From Collybiopsis luxurians FD-317 M1 (Eukaryota > Basidiomycota > Agaricomycetes > Agaricales > Omphalotaceae), in contig KN834757.1 in NCBI GenBank assembly GCA_000827265.1, positions 906,537-970,536 of the forward strand: a stretch of DNA of 64,000 nucleotides. The letters run 5' to 3'. Shown here piece by piece: positions 22,963 to 34,457 of this stretch. Position 1 is the first letter of the stretch; each line of letters begins with the position of its first letter. The notes below the pieces were generated by a model. That model searched no databases and had not been told where the DNA came from. It saw only the letters and a program-made list of their open reading frames with translations. The translations under genes and the position numbers were made by a program.

Positions 22963-25900
22963 ATGATTCAGGATGCTGACCGTCTAAGGATAGCTGTTGT
23001 AAGAATCTCCAGTTCCAGCCTGATTTGAGGTAAAACTAATCCTTTCGCAGGCCTTGACTGCCTTGAAATTCAAACCACCTGAACAATCGTGCCTTTGAAA
23101 GTTCTTAAATCGAATCCATATTAAATGTTCCACTGATACTTTCAATCTCCCTGTGCAGCCTACGTCCTTGAGCTGAGGGCCAAGTTTCCTCCGTCTGTTC
23201 CCTGTGCACCGACATCTGACGGCTCATGGAGGACTCACGCTCTGGGTCTGGAAGAAGAGCTCAGAGTACTAAGGGAAAAGTACGAGGCAGAGCAGATTAG
23301 TGAGAGATTTTTTTTTTCTCTCATGTGACACATTATCGAACGAAGTTGATCAGAGTCGATGGCATTGGCCAAGGCGAATGAAATCGCAACAGCAGCTGCC
23401 GCAGCGGCAACTCAGGAAGCAATCTATGAAGACGCAGAACGTCAGAGAGACGCGTCTAACGCGTCGAAAAATGTGGCAACGAAGAAAAAGACCAAGGGGA
23501 AGAAGGCGGAAACAGATGCAGGCAAGATACCCCGAACTCCGGCACCTCCACGACCTCCTCGGTTGGACCTTGAAACGATTCTCCAAAATTCACATTACAG
23601 TATCAGTAGGTCCACTTTGGCCTTCTTTTACGTCGTTCTCCAACAAATTTTTAGAAGTCGATCGTGCTCTTAATCCGAGGACGAACGAGGAGTCTCTTTT
23701 TGCCTCGTTTTCCTCCTTCGAGCAACTCGCCTCTGTGCTTCCTAACAGGCCCACCGCCCTTCAAAAGACTCTATTGCTGTCGTCAACGATCCGCACTCTG
23801 GAAGCCGTGTCACGCGTTCTGAAAAGCGTGTTGCCCTCGCCTTCCTCGTCGAATTATTATGCGGCATCTGATAGGGTAGAAAGCATACAAACCCTAAATG
23901 TCTTGCTAACCCATCTTCTATCGACAACTGTTGCAATTCTTTTTCCAAAACCCACTTCGGAACTCCAAGCCGATCAAAAGAAGCCAGCGAAGAAGAAAAA
24001 GAAGGAGAAGCTGAACTCTGACGCGCCGAAGCCTAACGCTTCTACTCCTGAATCGAGTCTACATGAGGTTCCTACAGAAGAATACTCTGTGGAATTTTGG
24101 TCGTCATTCGAAAGCCTTCTTGACACTCTGACAACACTTCTCCTTCAACCACTCGTTAGGGCATTCGTCTCCGTGTCGCACGCTCACCTGGTGTCAATTC
24201 TGGCACACTCTTCCGATGAAATGGTAGCAGGAAAAACGACAGGCGACTCTGGGCCTCCTCCTAACCATTCAGCCAACCTGGTTTCAGATATCAGGCCTGA
24301 TTTGCTCTCTTTATTTCGCGGTGCTTTACTTCAAATCTCTCATCTCGTCGTGCCTTCCCAGTTACCCGGCGTCGACAACTATCTAGCTTCGGATCAGAGC
24401 TACGTTTTGGGGATCAAGGAGTGTCTCTCACTGACAGCTGTACGTGAGCTGCTCAAATTGTATGACTGTCGCAATTGCATGAGGGACGACCCTCAGCTCC
24501 GTAACTTCCTGCCTAGCGGCGTGCTTGCCTGCGCTGATCACCCTGAAGAACGGGGACTTCCACCAATCGTGGACGTTGGGACTACCGATTTCAATTCATT
24601 CTCTTCCCGCGCTACGTCCGGAATGGGGAGTGAACAAGGAAGAAAACAGTTCCACCATCCTCCCGCTCGTTTAGGCGCACAACTTGGCGAGAACACTTAC
24701 GTTGGTGAGTTAGCAACGCTTGGACGGTCGTGAGAACCTAGTTAGAGTCTTCAACTTAGCAGAATCGAAGTACAGGACGCCGGCATCCGCAACAGCATCT
24801 CGACAGAAAACCAGGGATGCTAGAATCCGAAAACTGGCTCGGAAAGAGGCTGTCTGGTATCTCTGCACAGTCTTGCATACTCTTTTAGAAAATGCCTATA
24901 TACCAAATGATTCTGTCAAGCCCAGTGAATTCATGCTCGGTTTAGATTCTGGGGCTCGCGGTGCTCTATCCGCAATGGTTAATGACGACGTAGCCCTTCC
25001 ATCTTCGGGAGTCGAACTTGCACCTCACCCTGATTCCTCTTCGAGCCTTGGATTGGCTCCTTCTCAGCAATATCGTTGTTCTTTTGCTACTCAGAGTTCT
25101 GAAAATCCTCACCACGAGACCCAGAACCAAAAATCTACACCAGTTGCTAATGTGGGAATTGGTCTCGACAATCACAACGTTCTGGCTACCCCTTCTGTAT
25201 CCTCAGGGTCATATTCGAGCTGTGCGCACCAAACTCTTCTTGGCCAGTCACGACCGACAACGTCCGCGGAGAAAGCTACCAACACGAATTTGAATAGTCG
25301 ATATGCAAATGTGAGCGCACCTGAGGCCGGCGCCTCCAGTTTGGCGTTGCTGAGGGCTGGATTGCTAGAATCCTTTGATGCGCTGTTGATTCTGGTGTCA
25401 AATCGTCGTCCAGTTCCTTCTTCGCCTTTGCTTTCGGCTACAACTTTGGACCTTGATATCAATTCGTCTGGCGCTAATTTACCGCAAATGAATGCCGTCG
25501 GGATTCAGAGCGGGGAGATCAAGGATACGGCAGGCAGGAAAAGTAAGTTCTCCGGACTGCGTTTAAACTAACCTTTTGAGTCTATTGGTTATATCAACAA
25601 ATTTGTAGATGATAATGGGGATACGTCCTCCATGCTTGCTAGCCGTGGCAACCCCAATAAGGTTAGGGCCATGCTTGAAAGTATGTCATTTTGCGTATGC
25701 TCGGCGTATTTTCCCTTCACTCCCTGGAATGTTTTGACGTTTATTGCAATCCTTCTGTTGAAGTATTTTCCTGCCCTTAATCCTGCTTCTGAACCATTCC
25801 GGCCAAAAATATTCAGCCAGTCGATTGATGAAAAAGCTCTCTTTGATTGGTGGCCTCCTTCATTCGTTCTATCGATTTATCTGTTGAATGGTTCACCTTT

Positions 25901-26345
25901 GAACTCTAAACTTTTTTAGATGCAAAACTATCTAGTACTGAACTGGTCAATTGTCAACAAGGCGGAACGGTAGAAGAAAATTCAAGTGAAGTAGAGCACG
26001 GCAATATAAACTTGAGCAGTGGCCCAGTCGAGGGAGGCAGGGGAACAAGAAGCTCGGAATCGGACAGGCAAGGTAATACCGGTGAGGTTCTTATCGACCA
26101 TACCATGGCTCAGCGCTGATGATTGTTTTTCGTCGTGTCAAACCTTGTCGACAGTGAGCTCAACGGGACCGAAGACGACTACAAGCAGATCACCAGATGT
26201 ATTTTTGGACCGTAGACGGAACACGCTCATGCTAAGTAATGCGCGATCCGAAGAAGCGATGGATGAGGTTGAGTATGAAATGGTGCTGGGAGTGATCGAG
26301 AGGTACTGGGAGTGCACAGTGGGGTTGGAACTAACTCAAATGTAG
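22963..26345 (+). CDS. Large protein with MEI4/Rec24-like N-terminus
   Basis: Proposed exons: 22963-22998, 23051-about 23090, 23159-23299, 23354-23605, 23655-24704, 24760-25542, 25609-25680, 25920-26072 and 26155-26345, about 905 residues. The start ('DADRLRIAVALTALKFKPPE', then 'YVLELRAKF', then 'WRTHALGLEEELRVLREKYE') has the layout of MEI4. In that protein a 'LALALAIIRSKP'-type helix and 'EYTEHL' are followed by 'WR..V..LE.E...L...L'. MEI4 (Rec24 in S. pombe) promotes Spo11-dependent meiotic breaks with Rec114. The rest is helical, with lysine-rich and S/T-rich linkers and no known domain. Weak points: no GT donor fits the phase at the second intron (a GC donor at 23091 would), and the 239-nt intron 25681-25919 is open in frame. 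All other junctions agree in phase. The family assignment is tentative; the presence of a gene is not. Confidence 0.7.
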
Positions 26346-29300
26346 TAAGATCTTGTTGCTTTGAACGCACCCTAATTGCCTTTAGTATCGCAGACCAGCT
26401 ATGAAGTTGGGTGGCGAGGGTCCTTCTTGTTAAGTCTTCTCATTTCGTCTCCTGTTATCATAATTGCAAGTTCGCGTGTGAAGTAATCGACTACTACAGT
26501 TCACGCACATACTCCAGACATTCACCTCTACACTGCCCTGAAACATCGCATCGTTCAGGTTGATACCATCTGATGCGCTCTGAAACTAGGTCCGCATAGT
26601 ATTGTTGGAAACACTGGGATGTATGCATTTATCCTGGATCCAGATCATGATGATGATGATCAAGGAGACTTCGTTTCGGAGGTTGGTGTTGCTCAAACCA
26701 TTTTCCAACTAGCACCTACGCGTCTTGCCGGATTTCAGGAAGAAGAAACCTCTAGCGCCTCACGCTGTACGATTGGTGTCTTCAGTGTGTAAAATAAACT
26801 GTTCATTCGGCTTAGTCTCATCCTCCATGAACTGGAGTGAGTCCATGATTCCGAAGAAAGTTACAAGGGAACCGTCCTCATAACGGGTATGAATGTTCAA
26901 GACTATGTTGAATTTGATTATCTTCAGCGTATAGTTAGACGGAACACTTACTATCTGCTAATCGGGGACTTATCTGCCGCGGCGAAGAGCTTTAGACGCC
27001 TTGCTAAGTGATGATTTTGATCGTTTGAGCTTAGAGCGAACTTAATTCTGTCCTTCATAACGGAGAATGCTCAAATCTGAAAGGGAACGTAATACATCAA
27101 CTTCTAGTACGGAGAAAATGCAAAAGCGGTTGACTGCAGATAAACTTTATGTTTGTATTCGAGAAGGATACAAACTTAAGAAGCCAGGGAAAAGCACAGT
27201 AAAAGCTGGTCGCTATCGTTGGCGAGACTAGAGATACAAAGAGTCGACGTAAACGTCTGGATTAATACTGAGATACCGAAAGAGCCATCCCAACGGCGCG
27301 AACTATCATTCATCCTGTTCATTATTAAGGTCAGTTAAACGCGAGAGAAGGCTTCGTATGGTATCTCAGTTCATGAGAAGTTATGCCTGCTATTGGACTG
27401 TTCCTTGTGTCGTATCCTCAGTGGCGCCCATATCAAGTGGTTCATCATCATCAACAGATGTGCACATAGCCTTACGTTGGGATATCGTTGAATCAAGTGG
27501 ATATACAGTATGGGGTATATGTAGTATGTATGAATTATCGGGAACGGAATGGGATGGAAAATGATACCCATACTTCGCGGAGGTGACAAACTCGCTCGTC
27601 CTTCTTGTTTGGCCATAGGTGTAGTAAACAGCTTATTGTCGCTAACGAACAGCAATGATATGCGATGCTGCTCAATTTGCTAAGAATCACTTCTCTAGAA
27701 CCTTGGGCTTTTGATGCTACACAAGGTTCGCTTGAGAGTCAAGATTTGGGCGTTATTGGTTGTGCTTCCTTATGCAGCTTCGATAGACCATGTAGGAGAC
27801 ACCTTGTAAAATGCAAGTCGAGAGAGTTCACAACAAACTGATCCATGATCCACGGTCAATGGGAAACCTTGGAATGAATGCGATCGAGGGCCGGACAATC
27901 AAGAATAGTACTACATACTTGAGCTTCTGTTGTTGGTCGCTAATCCAACCATGAACATGCCACAGATGCTATTCGGAAATTGACACGTCCCGGTTTAAAC
28001 TTCTTATCTCATTTTGAGCCGCTGGGATTTATGCGCTTTGATCAACTAAAGCGAAACGTTAAGGGGAGCTGGATATTCCCGTCAAAGCATGATGGCATCA
28101 GCTTTAGAGGTTATGTGATTATAGAGGAGAGTACGCCTTTGATAAGCGACCGAGATGACCGTGAATAAGCTTGAAAGTTGAGAGAAGGCATTCGGTCCTC
28201 AACTTAAATTTGAAAAAGGAAAGAAAAAATTTGAAGAGTCTACGCATTGAAGTGAGAATAAGGTAGTAACTCTTTTCTTCAGCATTTTCAGCTTTTTGGA
28301 TCCATCAGCGTGATATGATCGTTGTTCTCAACGTTCCTGCCAAAACGAGAAGATGAAAAAATCTAGTAAAACTTTTCATTTCGAATATTTGTAGAATGCC
28401 AAAGAGAAGATTCTTTTGCGTAGGTCTCCGGTTCCAGGAATCTCATTTGTCGAACTTTGAAGACTTCTTCAATGTGGATCCATGGCAATAGTTCAGACAG
28501 ACGGGGCATCGATTGTCAGTCCGGTGCAAATTCATACCCAACGGGTAACAAAGACCTCGTAAGTCGGGGATTCCATCATGGACTTGAGTAGAATAATTAC
28601 GTTGTAAGAAAGGCGAAAGAACACCGACTGATAATTACCCATCCTCGAATGAATAACTGGAATTCCGGGCTTTTACCTTAAGAACTCGGCATCGACCTGA
28701 TATCTATATCATCTGATTCGAAGATTATAAGAAGCCCAAGTACCGAAAGAGTTATCGACGTTGAATCAGAAAAAGATTATACTACGTACAGACTTTGGGA
28801 AATGAAAGCCAACGACCAGGAGCTCCGGATGAGAAGCCGACGTTGGTCCCTGAAACCGTATTCCTCTTCTTTTAAAGTTGAGCGATGGAGAATCCGTGGT
28901 GGCTGATGGGCAGCGGGATTTGAATACTTACTCTCCTGGGGCCTTTTTGGGGACTTCAAATCGCGCACTCATATTGCCAAGTTGTTCCGGCTATAGATTT
29001 TCTCAGAGGATGGTGGTCTCGGTTCGGGGAAGCAACTCAATCATTGGAAATCAATACTCTCCGTTTTCGATTTTGAGACTGATGAGCAAGATAATCGCTA
29101 GCGCCGACAGCGCTTCGCGCCACGCGACCAAGTCTTCGTTACTACCCCTTCTCTTCTTGGACAAGTCAAGGCTCCAGATATACGAAGCTCAAGCTTCTTT
29201 TATTCTGGTCAGGTAGCTGCAAGACCCCGATAGCAACTGACTTTGCAAGACCGAGTCGCCGTTCGTCATCAGTAAAATTCTCGACCGAAAATTCATAAAA

Positions 29301-30633
29301 CGGATCCAACCGTTCAATGAGGACTTGGCGGGAACGACAGATTAAAGCCCACTTTAATTGCTGTCTCCACATGAAGAGGTGTGGATTTGGAAACTTTTTC
29401 AGAAACGGCTTTTAGGTGGGCGGAACATGACTTGTCCTCGACGCCTCGACGGCGTATCTCGATCCCCTTTAATTCGCTTCTTACCAAAGTCTTGATTCGT
29501 AGACACTTGCTATCCCAAACTCCTCCGTGCCCGAGCTTAACCCAATACAGTCCGGAGAGGATCTTCCTTCTTTTCGTTCACACGTACATTTTCAGTCGTC
29601 TGCGGATTGGTAGAAGCCTAAATCGCTTTTTACCCCTGAATTTGCACCTCTTCGCGACTATGCAATTATATCGACAGGTCCCCTCAAGTACATGCAGGGG
29701 GCTTTTCAGCACGATCTGTTCTTGAGCGAGAGCAAGTAGATTGTACTAGTAGCTTATATCATATGTAGCTCATGTAAATTGAATCTAATTCAAGGCCGCC
29801 TGGCGAAATGGCATCGGGTCTGACAACGATTTTGAGGCTTGTGTAGATTACGTAATCAGAGAGTTTTCGCTAGCTGCGACTGTAGTTCCTTTTTTCTCCT
29901 TTTTCCTCTCAAATTTCATTTGGTCGGAGCCGGAAGCTCACTGTACGTACACCTCTATAGCTCTTTCGAACCGGAGCTCAGTCGTCGGGATACGAACGGT
30001 AAAGATTTAGTACGCGAATATCCAAAACTTTCCTCAATTGCAGTGCGAAAGGGCAACGCGCCAGCTCGAACGTGTTTGAACCCTAAAGTTCCAACAAGCT
30101 CGAGCCTGAAAAGGGCGAATTTCGCTAAGCTTCATGTCACTTGCAAAAACCGCAGGTGGTACCTCCTCCCCAGACCCTTACTCGGCTAAGAGGCTTCCGT
30201 ACTCTAAGACCCTTTCACTGCCTTGACAAATTTCTTTTTTGATAGCAAGAAAACTTTAAAGGTTGGAACCCGTAAAACGAACAGGGAGTGAAATTACTAA
30301 AATAAGTATGCCTTGTTCTTCATTTGGAATCCGAAGGGAAGAATGTTTTAAGCTAGCGACAATCAGGCTCGCCTCTACTCGGCTGGAAAATTACTGTGTA
30401 TGTGCATATGTAGGTAACTGAGACGATCTTACTGGATATCGACTATCGACTACGAGGGAGTTGGTGTTGGCTGATTGGATGAAGAATTCAGAGTTCGCGA
30501 CGGGGTTTCAAGTTATCGTTCAGCGTCACGGTTCATCCCTTCTCTCGCCTTGGTTCAGGTACCTTGGAGTTAGCGATGTCCGAGCCAACCGAGCATCGAG
30601 CATTGAGCATCTACTCTATGAAGTAGCGTAAGG

Positions 30634-30710
30634 AACCTTTTATGTAGTTGACACTACGACTTGCAGGATTATCAATCAGGCTTGATGAGATACCACCGAG
30701 TACGACAACT
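30634..30710 (+). repeat. Bipartite direct repeat, copy 1
   Basis: A block of 30 identical bases beginning 'gtagttgacactacgac' (30644-30673) recurs at 30780-30809, 136 bp downstream. After a variable spacer, a second block ('tgatgagataccaccgagta') recurs in slightly changed form. The block start can form a small hairpin (GTAGT..ACTAC). Confidence 0.7.
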
Positions 30711-30766
30711 GCAAATAGAGTATGTACCTATATGAGTACAGGTATATTCTTGAAAGGATCTGCGAA

Positions 30767-30872
30767 GACCTTATGTGTTGTAGTTGACACTACGACTTGC
30801 AGGATTATCGATCATTGATTTCGCATGAATTAGAACATTAGACTCGATGAAAAGCCACCGAGTACAACAAGT
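30767..30872 (+). repeat. Bipartite direct repeat, copy 2
   Basis: Second copy of the repeat at 30634-30710. The first 30-base block is identical; the second block reads 'cgatgaaaagccaccgagta'. The spacer between the blocks is longer than in copy 1. A short match ('aagccaccgag') also occurs near 31460. Confidence 0.7.
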
Positions 30873-31060
30873 CCCTCGAATAAAGTTTACTTTTTGATTA
30901 TCGATAGGTGTACAGTACCGACGATCATACCGTGACGCACCCTTACGCACCCTCACGCATACTCACCTAACACCCACACAGACACCCGAACCATGTATGC
31001 ATACTTTAACTCAGCTTTAACTAGTCTCTCTAACTATCAAAGCACTAGCTTCGTCTCTCA

Positions 31061-31145
31061 GAGTATCAGTCAGAGTATCAGTATCGGTACTAGTACCAGA
31101 ACTAGAACCAGTACACGTACTAGAACCGGTACACACGTACGTACA
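31061..31145 (+). repeat. Low-complexity tract of 'agtatcag' and 'actagaac' type steps
   Basis: Irregular short units such as 'gagtatcagtca' and 'actagaaccagtacacgt' follow each other for about 85 bp. An open frame crosses it, but this is a by-product of the periodicity. Confidence 0.6.
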
Positions 31146-31182
31146 CCTCAAAGGGAATCCTTCTTGATTCCTCCTCGATTCT

Positions 31183-31210
31183 TGATGTCGATGTCGATGT
31201 CGATGCCGAT
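31183..31210 (+). repeat. Microsatellite (GATGTC)n
   Basis: About four units of a six-base step 'gatgtc', the last one altered to 'gatgcc'. Confidence 0.7.
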
Positions 31211-31880
31211 TTTGTTCTCTTCTGTTCTATCTGTTCTAGGACCCGCGAGCTGGGAGACTGACTCTCTCTTCTGTACCGATTCGATTCGATGATCACATAT
31301 CACATACTGGCAGTACATACTGTGCTCTACATACTGATTATCTATCATGTTATCGTTCATCGTTTCAAGTAATGCGTATCTGTATCTGTATGAGTTTGAG
31401 TATGCGTTACGTTATGTTATCCGATCTCCAACAATCAGCGAGGGTAAGTCCTTACTGTAAAGCCACCGAGTTTTATGTATCATTAGCGTTTCGAGTGACG
31501 TACTGCACGTTTCATGCATTTAACATTCAACGTTCAATGTCCAGCTCGAGCCTGAGAGAAAGAGCGAGAGAAAAAGAAGAACAGGAAGAGAGAGAGGAAG
31601 GACTCGCGATCGGAAAGGTTACATGGAAGGAATTTGAAAGATTCCCTGGAAAGTCTTGCCTTTACTTTTAGTAACTTGTATGATGTATGTACTGTATGAG
31701 GTGCTAGCGCTATGGAGGTCCAAACCAAGTTAGATTCTTACTTTATTCACACAAGCCCAGTACATTGTGCAGCACTCGAGTACACTTAGCACTGACAGAC
31801 AGAACGCAGGATGCTGCAGAAGCAGATATCTACTTCCACTTCTCGAACTCGAGGCTGGTCTAAGACAAAGTTCAAGATAT

Positions 31881-31902
31881 GTACATGTACATGTACATGT
31901 AC
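31881..31902 (+). repeat. Microsatellite (GTACAT)n, self-complementary
   Basis: The unit 'gtacat' is repeated three and a half times; the whole tract is its own reverse complement and could fold back on itself. Confidence 0.75.
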
Positions 31903-32166
31903 TACTTCGTAAACTTTAAGTATTACTTTTTTTGGACGAGCTGAGATGGGCGCATCCGAGTCCAATGATCCAACATCCAATGATCCATCTCCCATCTCCC
32001 ATCTCCCGGCCTATCTTCATTTCCAATCTCCATCTCCCATCTTCATCTCCATGACGGGCCCCAAGTAGCCAAGTAACCGGGCTCGTATCCCATATCTCTT
32101 CCAAGTATACTAGTACTCCCGCATTAATCTTCTATTACTCTTCCGATTACGACTACCACTCAACCA

Positions 32167-32202
32167 ACACATACACGCACACACACGCACACACGCACAC
32201 AC
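32167..32202 (+). repeat. Microsatellite, CA-rich (CACACG)n
   Basis: An imperfect CA repeat with regular 'cg' interruptions over about 36 bp. Confidence 0.75.
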
Positions 32203-32292
32203 AATGGAATGGTCAAAATCCAAATTATCTCTAAATTTCAGTATACATATGTATAACGTATGTAGGTAGGTGGAGGTGAGTATGTACGAGTT

Positions 32293-32318
32293 GTAGGTAG
32301 GTAGGTAGGTAGATAGGT
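32293..32318 (+). repeat. Microsatellite (GTAG)n
   Basis: About six units of 'gtag' in a row, with a related shorter tract just upstream near 32262-32275. Confidence 0.7.
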
Positions 32319-32604
32319 TACTGTATGTATAAGGTAATTGGGGTTTACATATCGAACGAAAAGGAAATATCAACAGCACACGACGCACAGCACAACAACA
32401 GTAGTGACGGCAACAACAGCGGCAACAGCAGCACAGCGACAACAAGATGGGATGAGGAGGGGGCAATACACACCACAGCAACAAAACACCCAGCGGAAGA
32501 GGGAGAGGGTCAAGATGAATTTGAAGCAAGAACCCAAAAAATAGAATAAAAAAAACACACGACACCCAAGAAGCAAAACAGAAAAAAACCACGAAGCAAG
32601 AACC

Positions 32605-32627
32605 GACGATGACGACGACGACGACGA
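32605..32627 (+). repeat. Microsatellite (GAC)n
   Basis: About seven 'gac' units. No coding frame was identified across it. Confidence 0.7.
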
Positions 32628-33129
32628 TTACCCTAGACTCTAGGCTAGAAGCCGACCGAAACGCAAATCAAAAACCACAAGGCCACAAGAAGCCGCCGAG
32701 AAGAGAAGAGAAGCACACAAGCAAGTCCATAGTCGGACAGACAAACGAACGAATATCAAAAGGAGAGCGAAGAGCAGGGAGTTCAAGTCGAATCTGGGTT
32801 GGGTGGGGGTAGCGCGGGTGAACGAAAAGGTGGTACAAGGTGAGGTATAAAGGGAAGATATGGTATAATATGGTCAAGTATAAACAACGAATGAAGCGGA
32901 GGGGTTGAAGGCAGGGAAGCGGATAGGAGAGTGGGAGGTGGGTATACCGTATTATATTATACGTAGGATGCAAGATATGAGATGAGGGGGTGATGGTACA
33001 TATGTAATAAGGATAAAAGGAAGCATAAACAAAACATAGACAGCGAAACGAATAAAGGATGGATAACAATACGGAGGGAGGGGGTAGCACAGCACAGCGA
33101 GAACCGAATAAACAGAGAAAAAAACGCAT

Positions 33130-34457
33130 CTAAAACGTCGACAATGAGAAACTCCTCCCCAAGGTCGTAGTCGTCGTGGTAGTCGTCGCCGTCCTGTTCT
33201 GCTGCTGCTCCCCTTCTAGTCTTGAGTAATAATCCTCCGCACTGTCAGAGTCGTAGTCGTCTTCATCGACGACCTTGTTGTTCGCACCGCCATAATAGCT
33301 GCGATAACAAAACTCGCCATCCCTAATGACAGGATTCTCCCTTCTCCGTTTCTCCCTCCTCATCTTCCTCTCCCACTCGACTTCCCAAAGAGGCTTGCCG
33401 ATGCCCAGCGTCGGAGCTTCTTGTTGGAAGAACCGTCGAGGTTTGTTAGAGGAAGGGTTGTAATCGGAGAGGGAATTGGGAGAAGAGGAGAGGGGAGAGA
33501 GAAGGAGCGGGTCATCGTCGGAATGACCAGAGACGATGAGAATGCGTTCTTCTTCCCTGTCTCCGCGCTGTTTGGGTTCCCAGCGACCGCCACCGGAGGC
33601 TTTGCATAGGAAAGAGGAGCGGCAGAGAGGGTAGGTGGATAGCTCGCCTTTGGGGAGGTCAGGGAGGGGGGACGATTCGTGGACTGGGGAAGTGGGAGTT
33701 GATACACGATTGTTACGAGCTAGACGACACTAAGTATATAAAGTTGAGCAAACAAGTATAGGAACGTACATTGGTTGGCGGCAGACGCGGCCAAAGTGGC
33801 TCTCCTCCTCAAATCGGGGTTGGAGGCGCGCGAGGACACGGTACTTCTCCTTGAAGGAGTACTGGTGGTTCTTTCGCGGGAACTGATGCTGCTCAAACTG
33901 GCAGTTAGGAGTAGAGGAGAGTTGAGTTCGGGGGGAGTGTGTGGGGAAGTGGAAGAGGCGGGTGAGGAATCGCCTGAAATGTTGGATTGGAAAGAGGAAC
34001 GCGGTGAGATGATGGGGGATGAGGGCGGCAGCTGGGTGGTGACCCTGAGAGTAGGGGAACTAGGGACACTGGAACCTCTTATACCGAACAACTGATCCCA
34101 GCAGTCGTCGCATACGCGTTCTTCGACGACGTGACCCTGTGGGACAAAGGAGTATATGGAGGTGTTCCTTGGAGGATGTATGAAAGGGAGATTCCTGGTA
34201 TCAAGGAGAGGGGTTGTTCGTGAAGTGCATTTTGAGCAAAATACGCCTCCGCATTTGCGACAGTGATGGCGGCGCTCAAAAGAATAGGAGATGTTTGCGA
34301 GGGATAGGGAGGAAAGCGACGGGAGATTTGAGAATACGGTTGAACATGAGAAAGTATCGCAGACAGTAGCTAGAGAATCACGTTTCCACAAAGAACGAGG
34401 AAGAAGAACAGCGAGATGTTCATTGGGACGAAGTGGAAGGGGAGTAGCAACTTGCAT
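33130..34457 (-). CDS. FYVE zinc-finger protein
   Basis: Exons 34457-33770 and 33719-33130, joined across a 50-nt intron, give 425 residues. The N-terminal part is a FYVE finger with all three signatures: W..D ('WKRD', residues 24-27), 'RRHHCRKCG' (62-70) and 'RVCDDC'. The domain binds phosphatidylinositol 3-phosphate on endosome and vacuole membranes. Zinc ligands are 'CDTFSC', 'CRKCG', 'CSKC' and 'CDDC'. An extra serine- and leucine-rich segment of about 16 residues separates the first cysteine pair from the RRHHC core. The rest is disordered, rich in S, T and P, ending in a threonine run and 'LGRSFSLSTF'. A segment with conserved appearance ('PLWEVEWERKMRREKRR') lies near the end. ATG 34457 follows a TATA-like element by about 40 bp. 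Confidence 0.87.

Larger units (their letters stand above)
26346..33129. other. Gene-poor stretch with simple repeats
   Basis: About 6.8 kb hold no gene that could be supported on either strand. Open frames are short and none resembles a known family. On the minus strand at 29372-29166 a frame reading 'MWRQQLKWALICRSRQVLIE' onward, and at about 29185-29060 a second one ('KKRRGSNEDLVAWREALSAL'), look mildly protein-like and may be exons of an unrecognised or decayed gene. A bipartite direct repeat lies at 30634-30872. Microsatellites and low-complexity tracts cluster between 31.0 and 32.7 kb. No transposase, reverse transcriptase or integrase motif was seen. Confidence 0.55.

Noticed and set aside
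29060..29372. Mildly protein-like minus-strand frames
   Set aside because: They could not be joined by convincing splice sites and match no known family, so no gene was called.
32110..32592. Minus-strand frame of 160 codons, cysteine-rich
   Set aside because: It crosses CA and GTAG microsatellites, and its cysteine and leucine runs come from those simple repeats.
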